A DNA stretch of 54,469 nucleotides from an uncultured Clostridia bacterium (lineage in GTDB: Bacteria; Bacillota; Clostridia; UBA1381), in the NCBI GenBank assembly GCA_944393255.1, contig CALXZP010000060.1, positions 1-54,469 of the forward strand, read 5' to 3'. Position 1 is the first letter of the stretch, and each line of letters starts with the position of its first letter. Shown here one piece after another: positions 39,248 through 47,790 of the stretch. The notes beneath the pieces are model-generated. The model was given only the letters and a program-made list of their open reading frames with translations. It was not told the origin of the DNA and did no database searches. The translations under genes and the position numbers were made by a program.

Positions 39248-39607
39248 ATGGTAAGAGCTATTCGCGGAGCCGTCACTGTCGGAGAAAATGAACGGTCTGC
39301 GGTATTTGAGGCTGTAAAGACGCTTATGAAGAAGATCATCGGCGAAAATTCACTGGACGCCGGGGATATGATAGATATAATTTTTACCGTTTCTCCGGAT
39401 ATAACATGCGTTTTCCCGGCGGCTGCCGTCAGGGATATGGGGATAGTGGACGTTCCGCTTCTCGATATGGCGGCGCCGGATATAGACGGGGCTTTGAAAA
39501 TGTGCATACGCGTTATGGTGCATGTGAATACTGACGCTTCCAATTCGGAGCTGAGGCATGTTTATCTGGGCGGCGCGGCTGCGCTCAGACCCGATCTGGC
39601 GGGCTGA
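39248..39607 (+). CDS. aroH: Chorismate mutase, AroH type
   Basis: A 119-residue monofunctional chorismate mutase, converting chorismate to prephenate for Phe and Tyr synthesis. It begins MVRAIRGAVTVGENERSAVF with the active-site Arg in RAIRGA, then SLDAGDMIDIIFTVSPDI, FPAAAVRDMG, and the late CIRVMVHVNTD with the second catalytic Arg. Size and sequence match the AroH trimeric barrel family. AAGGGG lies 8 nt before the ATG. The gene stands alone between hutP and cmk with a repeat-rich leader that could control it. Confidence 0.95.
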   Translation: MVRAIRGAVTVGENERSAVFEAVKTLMKKIIGENSLDAGDMIDIIFTVSPDITCVFPAAAVRDMGIVDVPLLDMAAPDIDGALKMCIRVMVHVNTDASNSELRHVYLGGAAALRPDLAG

Positions 39608-39616
39608 GCCGTATAA

Positions 39617-39645
39617 GCCGGACGGATCGCGGAACGAATGTCCGG
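39617..39645 (+). repeat. Short hairpin repeat (GGAACGAATG family)
   Basis: GCCGGAC and GTCCGGC pair around a loop carrying GATCGCGGAACGAAT. The loop shares GCGGAACGAATG with the copy at 24387. It lies 10 nt after the aroH stop. Confidence 0.5.
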
Positions 39646-39684
39646 CGGGTATCTGTTTTATTTTATCTTAAGGAGTAAACTGTT

Positions 39685-40377
39685 ATGAAAAAAATTTCCG
39701 TTGCTATAGACGGCCCGGCCGGCGCGGGCAAAAGCTCGGTGGCGCGGGCGGCCGCGGAAGCTCTCGGCTACGTTTATGTGGACACCGGCGCAATGTACCG
39801 TGCGGCGGCGGTCTACGCGCTCGATTCCGGGATAGATCCCGAAACGGGCGCAGAAAGGCTCGTTTCGGAGCTTGACCGCATAGATATAGCGTTCGCGGCG
39901 GCAAAGGGCGCGGACGGAGCGCAGACCGTGCTGCTCAACGGGCGCGACGTTACGAAGCGCATACGCGAGGCGGACGCGTCGATGGGAGCTTCGGCGGTCG
40001 CGGCTATACCGGAGGTGCGCGCAAAGCTTACGGCGGAGCAGAAAAAAATGGGCGAAGCCGGAGGCGTCATAATGGACGGGCGCGATATAGGCACGTCGGT
40101 GCTGCCGGGAGCGGAGCTTAAAATATATCTCACTGCGTCGGCGGACGAGCGCGCCATGCGCAGGTATAAGGAGATCGCCGGGCGCGGAGAGAGCTGCGAT
40201 TTTGAGAGCATAAAAAGGGACGTTGCAAGACGTGATGAAAACGACATGAACCGCGCGGTCTCGCCGCTGCGGCGCGCGGAGGACGCGGTTTTGCTCGACA
40301 CCTCCGAGCTCAGCTTCGGCGATTCGGTAGAGAAGGTAATAGATCTTATCAAGGAGCGGGAAAAGCATGTTTTATAG
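39685..40377 (+). CDS. cmk: Cytidylate kinase
   Basis: A 230-residue (d)CMP kinase. P-loop AIDGPAGAGKSSVARAAAEA, then YVYVDTGAMYRAAAVYALD, MDGRDIGTSVLPGAELKIYL, SADERAMRRYKEI and the late RDENDMNRAVSPLRRAEDA motif. Length and motifs are standard. AAGGAG lies before the ATG. It overlaps plsC by 11 nt and is followed by ispH-rpsA. The order cmk-plsC-ispH/rpsA is a well-known Clostridia cluster. Confidence 0.97.
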   Translation: MKKISVAIDGPAGAGKSSVARAAAEALGYVYVDTGAMYRAAAVYALDSGIDPETGAERLVSELDRIDIAFAAAKGADGAQTVLLNGRDVTKRIREADASMGASAVAAIPEVRAKLTAEQKKMGEAGGVIMDGRDIGTSVLPGAELKIYLTASADERAMRRYKEIAGRGESCDFESIKRDVARRDENDMNRAVSPLRRAEDAVLLDTSELSFGDSVEKVIDLIKEREKHVL

Positions 40378-40945
40378 TTTCTGTAAGGTGTTGGTCAGGT
40401 TTGTTGTGTTCTTTATGTTCAGGCTCAAGGCGGTCGGGACGGAAAACGTGCCCAAGGAGGGTCCGGCGATCCTTGCAATGAATCACCGCAGCAATCACGA
40501 CCCTATCATGGCGGCTATCACGTGTCCGCGCAAGCTTCGGTTTATGGCAAAGTCGGAGCTGTTTGAAAACAAGCTGTTCGGCGGACTTATAAAAAGCCTC
40601 GGGGCTTTTCCGGTGCACAGGGGAAAGGGCGATCTTGCGGCGATAAAGGCGGCGTTCAACATATTCAAGGCGGGAGAGGTCATGCTCATGTTCCCGGAGG
40701 GCGGCAGAGTCAGGAACAGCGAGCGCAGAAAGGCTAAGCCGGGCGTGGCGCTCATAGCCCAGAAAAGCGGAGTGCCGGTCATACCGGTGAACCTGTCGGG
40801 CAAATACCGTTTCATGGGCAGAGTGACGCTGACCTACGGAAAGCCTATCCCCTTTGAGGAATATAAGGGGCTCAGGATGTCGGGCGAGGAGATACAGGAG
40901 CTTGCCGACGGCGTTCTTGACAGAATATACGCACTTAAGGCTTAA
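40367..40945 (+). CDS. plsC: 1-acyl-sn-glycerol-3-phosphate acyltransferase
   Basis: A 192-residue membrane-associated acyltransferase that makes phosphatidic acid. The acyltransferase motif I is NHRSNHDPI (HX4D), motif II region GAFPVHRGKGDL, motif III MFPEGGRVRNSERR and the PVIPVNLSG motif IV. One hydrophobic segment near the N-terminus (VLVRFVVFFMFRL). It begins inside the end of cmk, so both are translated from one message. Confidence 0.95.
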   Translation: MFYSFCKVLVRFVVFFMFRLKAVGTENVPKEGPAILAMNHRSNHDPIMAAITCPRKLRFMAKSELFENKLFGGLIKSLGAFPVHRGKGDLAAIKAAFNIFKAGEVMLMFPEGGRVRNSERRKAKPGVALIAQKSGVPVIPVNLSGKYRFMGRVTLTYGKPIPFEEYKGLRMSGEEIQELADGVLDRIYALKA

Positions 40946-40956
40946 CGGGAGAAGCT

Positions 40957-42972
40957 ATGGAAATAATAACAGCAAAAACAGCAGGCTTCTGCTTCGGCGT
41001 AAAACGCGCGGTGGACGCCGTGTATAAGGCGCTCGGAGAGGGACGGAGGATAGCCACGCTGGGCGATATCATCCATAACAGGCAGGTGACGGAGGATCTG
41101 GAGAGCCGCGGCGTCCGTTCGTATGACCGGGTCTCGGACATTCCCTGCGGCTGCTGCGTGGTCATACGCGCCCACGGCGTAGGCAAGGATATTTATGAGG
41201 AGCTCAGCGGCAGGGAGTATATCGATCTGACCTGTCCGTTCGTTGCTAAGATCCATAAAATAGTAGAAAAATATTACAATGAAGGGTACAAAATAGTGAT
41301 AGTCGGCGACGCGGAGCATCCGGAGGTCATAGGCATAAACGGCTGGTGCGGATATGAAGCGGAGATCGTTGACAGCGAAACGGGCAGGATCAACAGCGAT
41401 CCGGCTGAAAAACCGCTTTGCGTTGTAGCACAAACCACAATAAATAAAAAAAATTTTGTTCAAATCGTACAAAATATAAAAAACACTTGCAAAAGTACCC
41501 TAGAATTTGATACAATATGTAGTGCGACAAAGGATAGGCAGGAGGAAGCGGCGAAGCTTGCGGAGGCATCCGATTGTATGATCGTTATCGGCGGTAAAAA
41601 AAGCTCCAATACCCGCAAGCTGTTCGAGATATCGAAAAAGCTGTGTCCGAACACCTATCATGTTGAAACGGCCGCGGACATCCCGGCCGAAAGATATAAT
41701 AAAATAGGTATTACAGCCGGAGCGTCAACGCCGGCTCGTATTATCCAGGAGGTAGTAAAGGCTATGAGTGAAAATTTGAAAAATGAAGAGAGCTTTGCTG
41801 AGCTGTTAGAGACATACGATCAGAAAACTCTCAACAATGGGGACATTGTGGACGGACAGGTAGTTGAAGTCCGCAAGAACGAAGTGATCGTGGATCTGGG
41901 CGGATTCAAGTATAACGGTCAGCTTGCAGTCGATCAGATCACCGACGACCCGTCACTTGAGCCGTCTGATGTTGTAAAGGAAGGCGACACGATCAGGGTT
42001 TACGTTGTGGGCGTGAACGATGCTGAAGGAAAAGTAGTTTTATCAAGAAAGAAATTGGTAGCTATGGAAAGCTGGAACAAAATCAAAGCGGCTTACGAAT
42101 CGGGTGAAATACTGGAAGGAAAAATAGTAAAGGCTGTCAAGGGCGGAGTTATCGCCATGGCAGACGGCTCTCAGGTATTCATTCCGGCGCGCCAGGCATC
42201 GGAAAGATATGTGTCAGACCTTCAAAGTCTTGTAGGTACGACTGTTAATTTCAAGCTCATCGAGCTGGACGAGAGAAGAAAGAGAGTGGTAGGCTCTGTC
42301 CGCGTGATACTCGAGGCTGAGCGCAAAGCCAAGGAGGACGCGTTCTGGGCCGATGCGGAGATCGGGAAGCATTATACGGGAACGGTCAAGTCGCTCACAT
42401 CATTCGGCGCGTTCGTTGATATCGGCGGCGTGGACGGTCTTGTGCATATAAGCGAGCTTTCGTGGAACAAGATAAAGCATCCGTCGGAGGTGTGCGCCGT
42501 AGGCGATACTATGGATGTTTATATCAAGGATATAAATCCCGAAACAAAGAAGATATCGCTTGGCTTCAAGAAGATGGAGGACAACCCGTGGGTGATCGCG
42601 CAGGGTAAGATACATGTGGGCGATGTTATAAAGGTAAAGATCGTAAGAATGCTGCCGTTCGGCGCATTTGCCGAGATCATGCCTACAGTGGACGGTCTTA
42701 TCCATATCTCGCAGATAGCGGACAGAAGGATCGGCAAGCCCGACGACGTTCTTTCGATAGGTCAGGAGGTTGACGTAAAGGTCACGGACGCTGACTGGGA
42801 GGCTAAGAAGATAAGCCTGTCCATAAGAGCGCTCATTGAACCGGATAAGGAAGAGGCTCCGGCGGCGGAGCCCGAGGAGGAAGAGGACGACGAGCCGCAG
42901 GCTGAGTCTACCCTCGTATACTCGACCGATCCGGAGGTCGAAGTGGACGCAGCTCCGAGCGATGAGGAATAA
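40957..42972 (+). CDS. ispH: Fusion of IspH and ribosomal protein S1-like domains
   Basis: A 671-residue two-part protein. Residues 1 to about 285 are HMBPP reductase, the last step of the MEP isoprenoid route. The Fe-S ligands are Cys12 (GFCFGVKRAV), Cys93 (LTCPFVAKIH) and Cys188 (ICSATKDRQ). A short linker follows. Four S1 RNA-binding domains then run from about residue 300 to 630 (for example VDGQVVEVRKNEVIVDLGG, GTVKSLTSFGAFVDIGGVDG and VKIVRMLPFGAFAEIMP), ending in an acidic tail. This fusion is known in Clostridia. A separate S1 protein may not exist, so the S1 part could serve translation. Followed by a strong terminator. Confidence 0.95.
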   Translation: MEIITAKTAGFCFGVKRAVDAVYKALGEGRRIATLGDIIHNRQVTEDLESRGVRSYDRVSDIPCGCCVVIRAHGVGKDIYEELSGREYIDLTCPFVAKIHKIVEKYYNEGYKIVIVGDAEHPEVIGINGWCGYEAEIVDSETGRINSDPAEKPLCVVAQTTINKKNFVQIVQNIKNTCKSTLEFDTICSATKDRQEEAAKLAEASDCMIVIGGKKSSNTRKLFEISKKLCPNTYHVETAADIPAERYNKIGITAGASTPARIIQEVVKAMSENLKNEESFAELLETYDQKTLNNGDIVDGQVVEVRKNEVIVDLGGFKYNGQLAVDQITDDPSLEPSDVVKEGDTIRVYVVGVNDAEGKVVLSRKKLVAMESWNKIKAAYESGEILEGKIVKAVKGGVIAMADGSQVFIPARQASERYVSDLQSLVGTTVNFKLIELDERRKRVVGSVRVILEAERKAKEDAFWADAEIGKHYTGTVKSLTSFGAFVDIGGVDGLVHISELSWNKIKHPSEVCAVGDTMDVYIKDINPETKKISLGFKKMEDNPWVIAQGKIHVGDVIKVKIVRMLPFGAFAEIMPTVDGLIHISQIADRRIGKPDDVLSIGQEVDVKVTDADWEAKKISLSIRALIEPDKEEAPAAEPEEEEDDEPQAESTLVYSTDPEVEVDAAPSDEE

Positions 42973-42999
42973 TATATTATTTTAAAGGACACTGATAAT

Positions 43000-43037
43000 A
43001 AAAAGCACGGCGGACTTTTGACCGCCGTGCTTTTTTT
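43000..43037 (+). terminator. Intrinsic terminator after ispH-rpsA
   Basis: AAAAAGCACGGCGG pairs with CCGCCGTGCTTTTT across an 8-nt loop, with a long T-run. It ends the cmk-plsC-ispH operon. Confidence 0.95.
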
Positions 43038-43107
43038 GGCGGAATGCCGGCATGAACGGGATTTTAAAATTAATATAGGTGATAATGTGAAGTTTTTGTG
43101 ACATCGC

Positions 43108-43137
43108 TTGACAAGGCCGGATGGATATTGATATAAT
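43108..43137 (+). promoter_or_regulatory. Sigma-A promoter of the MarR-citrate synthase pair
   Basis: TTGACA (43108-43113), 18-nt spacer, TATAAT (43132-43137). Confidence 0.8.
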
Positions 43138-43194
43138 AGAAATATTTAATAGTATCGGTATGAGATGATAATACAGCAAGGGAGGTAATATTTC

Positions 43195-43662
43195 ATGAGC
43201 GATAGAAACGATATGACCGGCCTGTCAAATGAGATAACGTATCACAGGTATGTGCTGAGCCACAGGAAGGTCGAGAGCCTGTACAAGGCTATGAGTATGC
43301 CGGAATATATAGCGTTGAAGAGCTTTTCCGGCGGTGCGGACAAGATATATTTGAAGGATATAGCCGATAAGCTTGAGATAACCGTGCAGCAGGCGTCCAA
43401 GGCGGTACGCAGGATCGCGGACAGGGGGCTTGTCACATGGGAGCACGACGGAAACGGCAGCGAGGGGACGTATGTGACCATAACCGAGGCCGGGGAAGAG
43501 CTACTGCGGGAGCAGCAGGGTATATTGAGAGACTACTACGGCAGAGTTGCGGACATTTTCGGCAGGGAAAGGTTTAGGGAGCTGCTTGCGCTTCTGAACG
43601 AGCTTGAGGATGCGATGGACACTGCTTTGAGCGGGGAGGGCGGCGATGATGACAAGAGCTGA
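43195..43662 (+). CDS. MarR-like winged-helix regulator
   Basis: A 155-residue DNA-binding protein. The core has the MarR pattern: MSMPEYIALKSFSGG, then LKDIADKLEITVQQASKAVR as the recognition region, RRIADRGLVTWEHDG as the wing, and GTYVTITEAGEELLREQQ leading into the dimerisation helix. An acidic tail (GEGGDDD) closes it. The ATG follows GGGAGG. Its last 17 nt overlap the start of citrate synthase, so the pair is translationally coupled. A ligand is not evident; regulation of its own operon by the TCA-branch metabolite pool would be a natural guess. Confidence 0.86.
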   Translation: MSDRNDMTGLSNEITYHRYVLSHRKVESLYKAMSMPEYIALKSFSGGADKIYLKDIADKLEITVQQASKAVRRIADRGLVTWEHDGNGSEGTYVTITEAGEELLREQQGILRDYYGRVADIFGRERFRELLALLNELEDAMDTALSGEGGDDDKS

Positions 43663-44992
43663 CGCTGAGCGCTATGCGGAAAATATGGAGGCGGTATGCC
43701 GCAGGAACGACGATATATCGCCGCGGCTTTATGATGAGTACGGAGTAAAGAAGGGTCTGCGCGATGAAAACGGCAGAGGCGTTTTGGCGGGACTTACGAA
43801 CATATCCAAGATAATATCTTCAAAGATAATAAACGGAAAAAAGACGCAGTGCGACGGTGAGCTGTGGTACCGCGGCTACAGGATAGAGGATCTTATAAAC
43901 AGTCTCGGACAAGACGAGATGGGCTTTGAGCGGACGGCGTACCTGCTGCTTCTCGGAGAGCTGCCGTCGGAGTCGGAGCTGAGCGGATTTTCGGAGCTTT
44001 TGACCGAGAGCAGGACTCTGCCGGAGGATTTCACGAGCGACGTAATAATGAAAGCGCCGAGCGCCGATATAATGAATTCCATGACGAGGAGCATCCTCAC
44101 CTTAGCGTCATACGATGAAAAGGCCAACGATACGAGCGTGAGCAATTCGCTGCTCCAATGCGTGAAGCTCATAGCGGAGTTCCCGCTGCTGGCGGTGTAC
44201 GCGTATCATGCGTATAATTACGGCGAGCGGGGAAACAGCATGATAGTCCACCGTCCGGAAAAGGAGCTGTCAACGGCCGAAAACCTGCTTATGATGCTCC
44301 GCCCCGACCGCCGTTTCACGCCGATCGAGGCAAAGGTGCTCGACACTGCGCTGATACTGCATATGGAGCACGGCGGAGGCAACAATTCGACCTTTACCAC
44401 AAGGGTCGTCACCTCGTCGGGCTCGGACACGTATTCTACGATCGCGGCCGCGATGTCCTCGCTTAAGGGGCCCAAGCACGGCGGCGCCAACATCAAGGTA
44501 ATGCAGATGATGGACGATATAAAAGAGCATGTGAACGGAGCCTCGGATATAGGCGGGCTTACGGATCATCTTGCAAAGATGATAGACAAGGAAGCGTTCG
44601 ACCGCAAGGGACTGGTTTACGGCATGGGACATGCCGTATATTCCCTTTCCGATCCGCGCGAGCGTATATTCAAGGGCTATGTTGAAAAGCTTGCCGAGGC
44701 AAAGGGCAGGGAAGAGGACTATATGCTCTATAAGAATGTCGAGGAGATAGCGCCGCGTATCATTGCGGAAAAGCGGCGCATATACAAGGGCGTGAGCCCG
44801 AACGTGGATTTTTACAGCGGGTTCGTTTACGATATGCTGGGCATACCGCGCGAGCTGTACACGGCTATATTTGCGGCGGCAAGGATAGTCGGCTGGAGCG
44901 CGCACAGGATAGAGGAGCTGATATGCATGGATAAAATAATCCGTCCGGCATATATGAGCGTTATGGAGGAAAAGGAAATGCCTGAGCCGTAA
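43646..44992 (+). CDS. gltA: Citrate synthase
   Basis: A 448-residue citrate/2-methylcitrate synthase, joining acetyl-CoA and oxaloacetate. It has a start segment (residues 1-45) before the core. The core contains CDGELWYRGYRIEDLI, the HGGGNNSTFTTRVV motif with the catalytic His, KGPKHGGANIKVMQMM, YGMGHAVYSLSDPRE with the second His, and PNVDFYSGFVYDMLGIP with the catalytic Asp. The C-terminal RIVGWSAHRIEE is standard. It may start at either of two adjacent ATGs (43646 or 43649). It overlaps the MarR-like regulator. The citrate made here may feed glutamate synthesis, as anaerobic clostridia often run only part of the TCA cycle. Confidence 0.95.
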   Translation: MMTRADAERYAENMEAVCRRNDDISPRLYDEYGVKKGLRDENGRGVLAGLTNISKIISSKIINGKKTQCDGELWYRGYRIEDLINSLGQDEMGFERTAYLLLLGELPSESELSGFSELLTESRTLPEDFTSDVIMKAPSADIMNSMTRSILTLASYDEKANDTSVSNSLLQCVKLIAEFPLLAVYAYHAYNYGERGNSMIVHRPEKELSTAENLLMMLRPDRRFTPIEAKVLDTALILHMEHGGGNNSTFTTRVVTSSGSDTYSTIAAAMSSLKGPKHGGANIKVMQMMDDIKEHVNGASDIGGLTDHLAKMIDKEAFDRKGLVYGMGHAVYSLSDPRERIFKGYVEKLAEAKGREEDYMLYKNVEEIAPRIIAEKRRIYKGVSPNVDFYSGFVYDMLGIPRELYTAIFAAARIVGWSAHRIEELICMDKIIRPAYMSVMEEKEMPEP

Positions 44993-44998
44993 GGCGGA

Positions 44999-45037
44999 AG
45001 CGTGCAGACCCTGGGAAACAGGGCTGCGCGCTTTTTA
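44999..45037 (+). terminator. Intrinsic terminator after citrate synthase
   Basis: AGCGTGCAG pairs with CTGCGCGCT (one G-T) around CCCTG-ggaaa-CAGGG, followed by TTTTTATTTT. Confidence 0.88.
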
Positions 45038-45103
45038 TTTTGCGCAGGCGCGTGAAGCCGTAAAATATCCTTGTAAAAATATATAAAAAATCAGCCTGTT
45101 TGA

Positions 45104-45132
45104 TTGACAAAATTGTTCTATTATGATAAAAT
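45104..45132 (+). promoter_or_regulatory. Sigma-A promoter of the BspA-like gene
   Basis: TTGACA (45104-45109), 17-nt spacer, TAAAAT (45127-45132), about 110 nt before the start at 45241. Confidence 0.75.
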
Positions 45133-45240
45133 AATATATTATAGGTATTGTGCTTACGATGAAGGATCCTGCGCAATATCCGTGCGGCTGGTATCAAAGC
45201 CGAAAAGATACAGAAATATTTGGTTTTGAGGAGGAAGATC

Positions 45241-47760
45241 ATGAAAAAGAAACTTATCGGATCTGTTATGCTTATGCTCATGCTGTGCGCCGTATATCCG
45301 GCGGCGGTCTCGGCGGCGCAGAGCGGGACCTGCGGCGCCGCGCTCACATGGGAGCTCGACGACAGCGGAACGCTCACGATAAGCGGTACGGGAACAATGA
45401 CCGGCTATTCATACCCGGATGCCGGACCGTGGATGGACGGCGGTGCGGAGGTAAAGAACGTAGTCATAGAAAGCGGCGTTGAAAGCGTCGGAACGAGAGC
45501 CTTTTGCGAATGTACAACGCTCGAGACGGCAGTCCTGCCTTCAACTCTTAAGAGCATCGGAGACATGGCGTTTTATTATTGCGGTGACAGCTTTACGTCT
45601 GTAACTATCCCGGCGTCGGTGAATTCCATAGGACAGACCGCGTTTAACGGGAACGGTGATCTGACGATCAGAGGCTACAGCGGCAGCTATGCCGAGACGT
45701 TTGCGACCGAAAAGGGGATAGCCTTCACTTCGCTCGGCGATATGCCGGAGGAGGAGATAACCGTTTCCACCTCTGACGAGCTCATAAAGGCGATCGGCTC
45801 GGGACGGAAGATAATCCTTAAGGACGGCGTTTATAAGCTTTATTCCATGCTGGAAATAGGCTCGTTTAACGCGGGGATAAAGGGGCTCACCATAGCCGCG
45901 GAAAATCCGGGAAAGGCCGAGATACTTTCAAAGGACGGCTACGATCCCGTCATAAAATTAATGAATACCGAGGATATAACGCTTGAGGGGCTGATACTCG
46001 GTCATGAGACCATCTCGTATCAGGACGGCTGCGGCAGCGGGGAGTTAAGCTCCGGATACGTTCTGCAGGCGAATAATTCGGACACGGTCACCGTAAGTAA
46101 CTGCGATCTCTACGGCTGCGGAACGATCGCGCTCGTGCTGAACGGTACCGATAATTTCACGGCGGAGAACTGCGTGATGCGCGACTGCAAGGAGTATATA
46201 GCAAGCCTCAGCGGCGAGAACATAAATATAAACGATTGTATCATAAGCGGAAACGCCTACGACCCCGTATATGCGGCGGCGGAAGCCGGCGTGCAGGTCT
46301 ACGGCAGCGGTGCGGTCTTTAAGGACTGTGCGTTTCTGAATAACTGCAATACTGTGTTTTCAAACGATACTGACGGCGGCGGGCGTGTCATAACGGAGAA
46401 CTGCGTTTTTCATGACAACGCATGGGACGGTGAAACGCCGCGTGAATACGGAGTGTGTCTGAACGGGATAACGTGGCAGATACAGGACGGAACGCTCAAG
46501 CTTGGCTATCCCATCGAATTTGATGACGGAACTTCGATAGAGAGCGAGACCGGCGAGGTGCTGCCGTACAGCACGTACAGCCGTCCGTGGCGCGGAAAGT
46601 CATATACGGATATAGATACCGCCGAGGGCGTGATATATGATAACAGCATGAGCGGCTCATGCGGAGAAAGTGTACGCTGGCAGCTTGAGGAAGGGACTCT
46701 CACTATATCCGGAACGGGCGAGATGACGGATTTCAGCAGCGGCAGCAATTACAGACCGGAATGGGAGGAGCATAAGGACAGCATCGAGCGCGTGGTAATA
46801 GAAGAGGGAGTGACCTCTCTTGGCAGTATGGCGTTTATGCGGTATTCGTCTATAGTAAGCGCCGAGCTTCCCGGCAGCCTCAGGACCATAGGCTCAAACG
46901 CTTTTACGGCCTGCACGGCTCTCGGCAGCGTGAGCTTCGGCTCCGGTCTGGAGTCGATAGGCGTGGCGGCGTTTTCGGGCACGGCGCTGACGAGCGTGAC
47001 GCTTCCGGATTCGGTAACGGAAATAAAAACTCAGGCGTTCAGTACAGACACACTTGAGAGTATCGTCCTCCCGCGTTCGCTCAGAGTATTTTCCGACGAG
47101 ACCTTCAGAGGGTGCACGAATCTTAAAACGATAGAGCTGAGTGAAGAAAATGAGACCTTTGCCATGAGCGGTGGCGTTATGTATACAAAGGATATGAAGA
47201 CCGCGGTGGCGTGTCCGGCAGGGATGGACGCGGCTGTATACGCTGTTCCGGACGGCGTTGAAAAGATAGGCAGGTATGCGTTTTTTAACAGCAGCATAGG
47301 TCAGATAGTTATCCCCGATTCCGTGACTGAGCTTGAAGACAATGCGCTCGGCTTCCTCAGAGGCAAGAGGCTTATCGTACCAGCATCGGTCGAAACGATA
47401 GGCAATGAGGCTTTCCGATTTGGGAATTACGACGGCAGGATCTATGTATACGCAGGAACGGCGGCCGACGAATACTGCCAAAGCAAGGCTCTGCGGTTCA
47501 GCTATATCCCGGTAATATACAATGTGGAAGCGGAAGCGGCCGGCGGAAGGACAGTAGTAAATGTGGCGGCGTCTTACGAGTCAGAGGATACGGCCGTTAT
47601 AGCGGTAGGTCTTTCGGGCGGCACGGTCTCGGCGATGGGAGAGGTGCGCTACGGCGAGGCGGTACTGGAAGGAGAAGCGGACACGGTCAAGGTTTTCTTC
47701 TGGGAGAGCTTTGAGAGCATGTATCCGCTCGAGGCGGCGCGTACCGTGACCGTAAGGTGA
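45241..47760 (+). CDS. Secreted BspA-like leucine-rich-repeat and beta-helix protein
   Basis: An 839-residue exported protein. Signal peptide MKKKLIGSVMLMLMLCAVYP with a likely cleavage after AVSAA. Two blocks of LRR_5 (BspA-type) repeats flank a central right-handed beta-helix. The first block has LTISGTGTMTGYSYPDAGPW, VVIESGVESVGTRAF and LPSTLKSIGDMAF. The helix (about 190-420) has repeated N-rich turns such as DITLEGLILGHETIS and FKDCAFLNNCNTVF. The second block repeats IERVVIEEGVTSLGSMAF and LESIVLPRSLRVFSDETF. No sortase motif or dockerin is visible. The ATG at 45241 follows GAGGAGG. Such proteins often bind host or plant surfaces; the mix of both folds is unusual but not unique. Confidence 0.9.
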   Translation: MKKKLIGSVMLMLMLCAVYPAAVSAAQSGTCGAALTWELDDSGTLTISGTGTMTGYSYPDAGPWMDGGAEVKNVVIESGVESVGTRAFCECTTLETAVLPSTLKSIGDMAFYYCGDSFTSVTIPASVNSIGQTAFNGNGDLTIRGYSGSYAETFATEKGIAFTSLGDMPEEEITVSTSDELIKAIGSGRKIILKDGVYKLYSMLEIGSFNAGIKGLTIAAENPGKAEILSKDGYDPVIKLMNTEDITLEGLILGHETISYQDGCGSGELSSGYVLQANNSDTVTVSNCDLYGCGTIALVLNGTDNFTAENCVMRDCKEYIASLSGENININDCIISGNAYDPVYAAAEAGVQVYGSGAVFKDCAFLNNCNTVFSNDTDGGGRVITENCVFHDNAWDGETPREYGVCLNGITWQIQDGTLKLGYPIEFDDGTSIESETGEVLPYSTYSRPWRGKSYTDIDTAEGVIYDNSMSGSCGESVRWQLEEGTLTISGTGEMTDFSSGSNYRPEWEEHKDSIERVVIEEGVTSLGSMAFMRYSSIVSAELPGSLRTIGSNAFTACTALGSVSFGSGLESIGVAAFSGTALTSVTLPDSVTEIKTQAFSTDTLESIVLPRSLRVFSDETFRGCTNLKTIELSEENETFAMSGGVMYTKDMKTAVACPAGMDAAVYAVPDGVEKIGRYAFFNSSIGQIVIPDSVTELEDNALGFLRGKRLIVPASVETIGNEAFRFGNYDGRIYVYAGTAADEYCQSKALRFSYIPVIYNVEAEAAGGRTVVNVAASYESEDTAVIAVGLSGGTVSAMGEVRYGEAVLEGEADTVKVFFWESFESMYPLEAARTVTVR

Positions 47761-47790
47761 CGAGACTGCGGCGAAGCATAAGGAGCAGCT

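Noticed and set aside
40957..42972. IspH-S1 fusion as a novel protein
   Set aside because: This fusion is already known in Clostridia, so it is listed as a feature and not as a finding.
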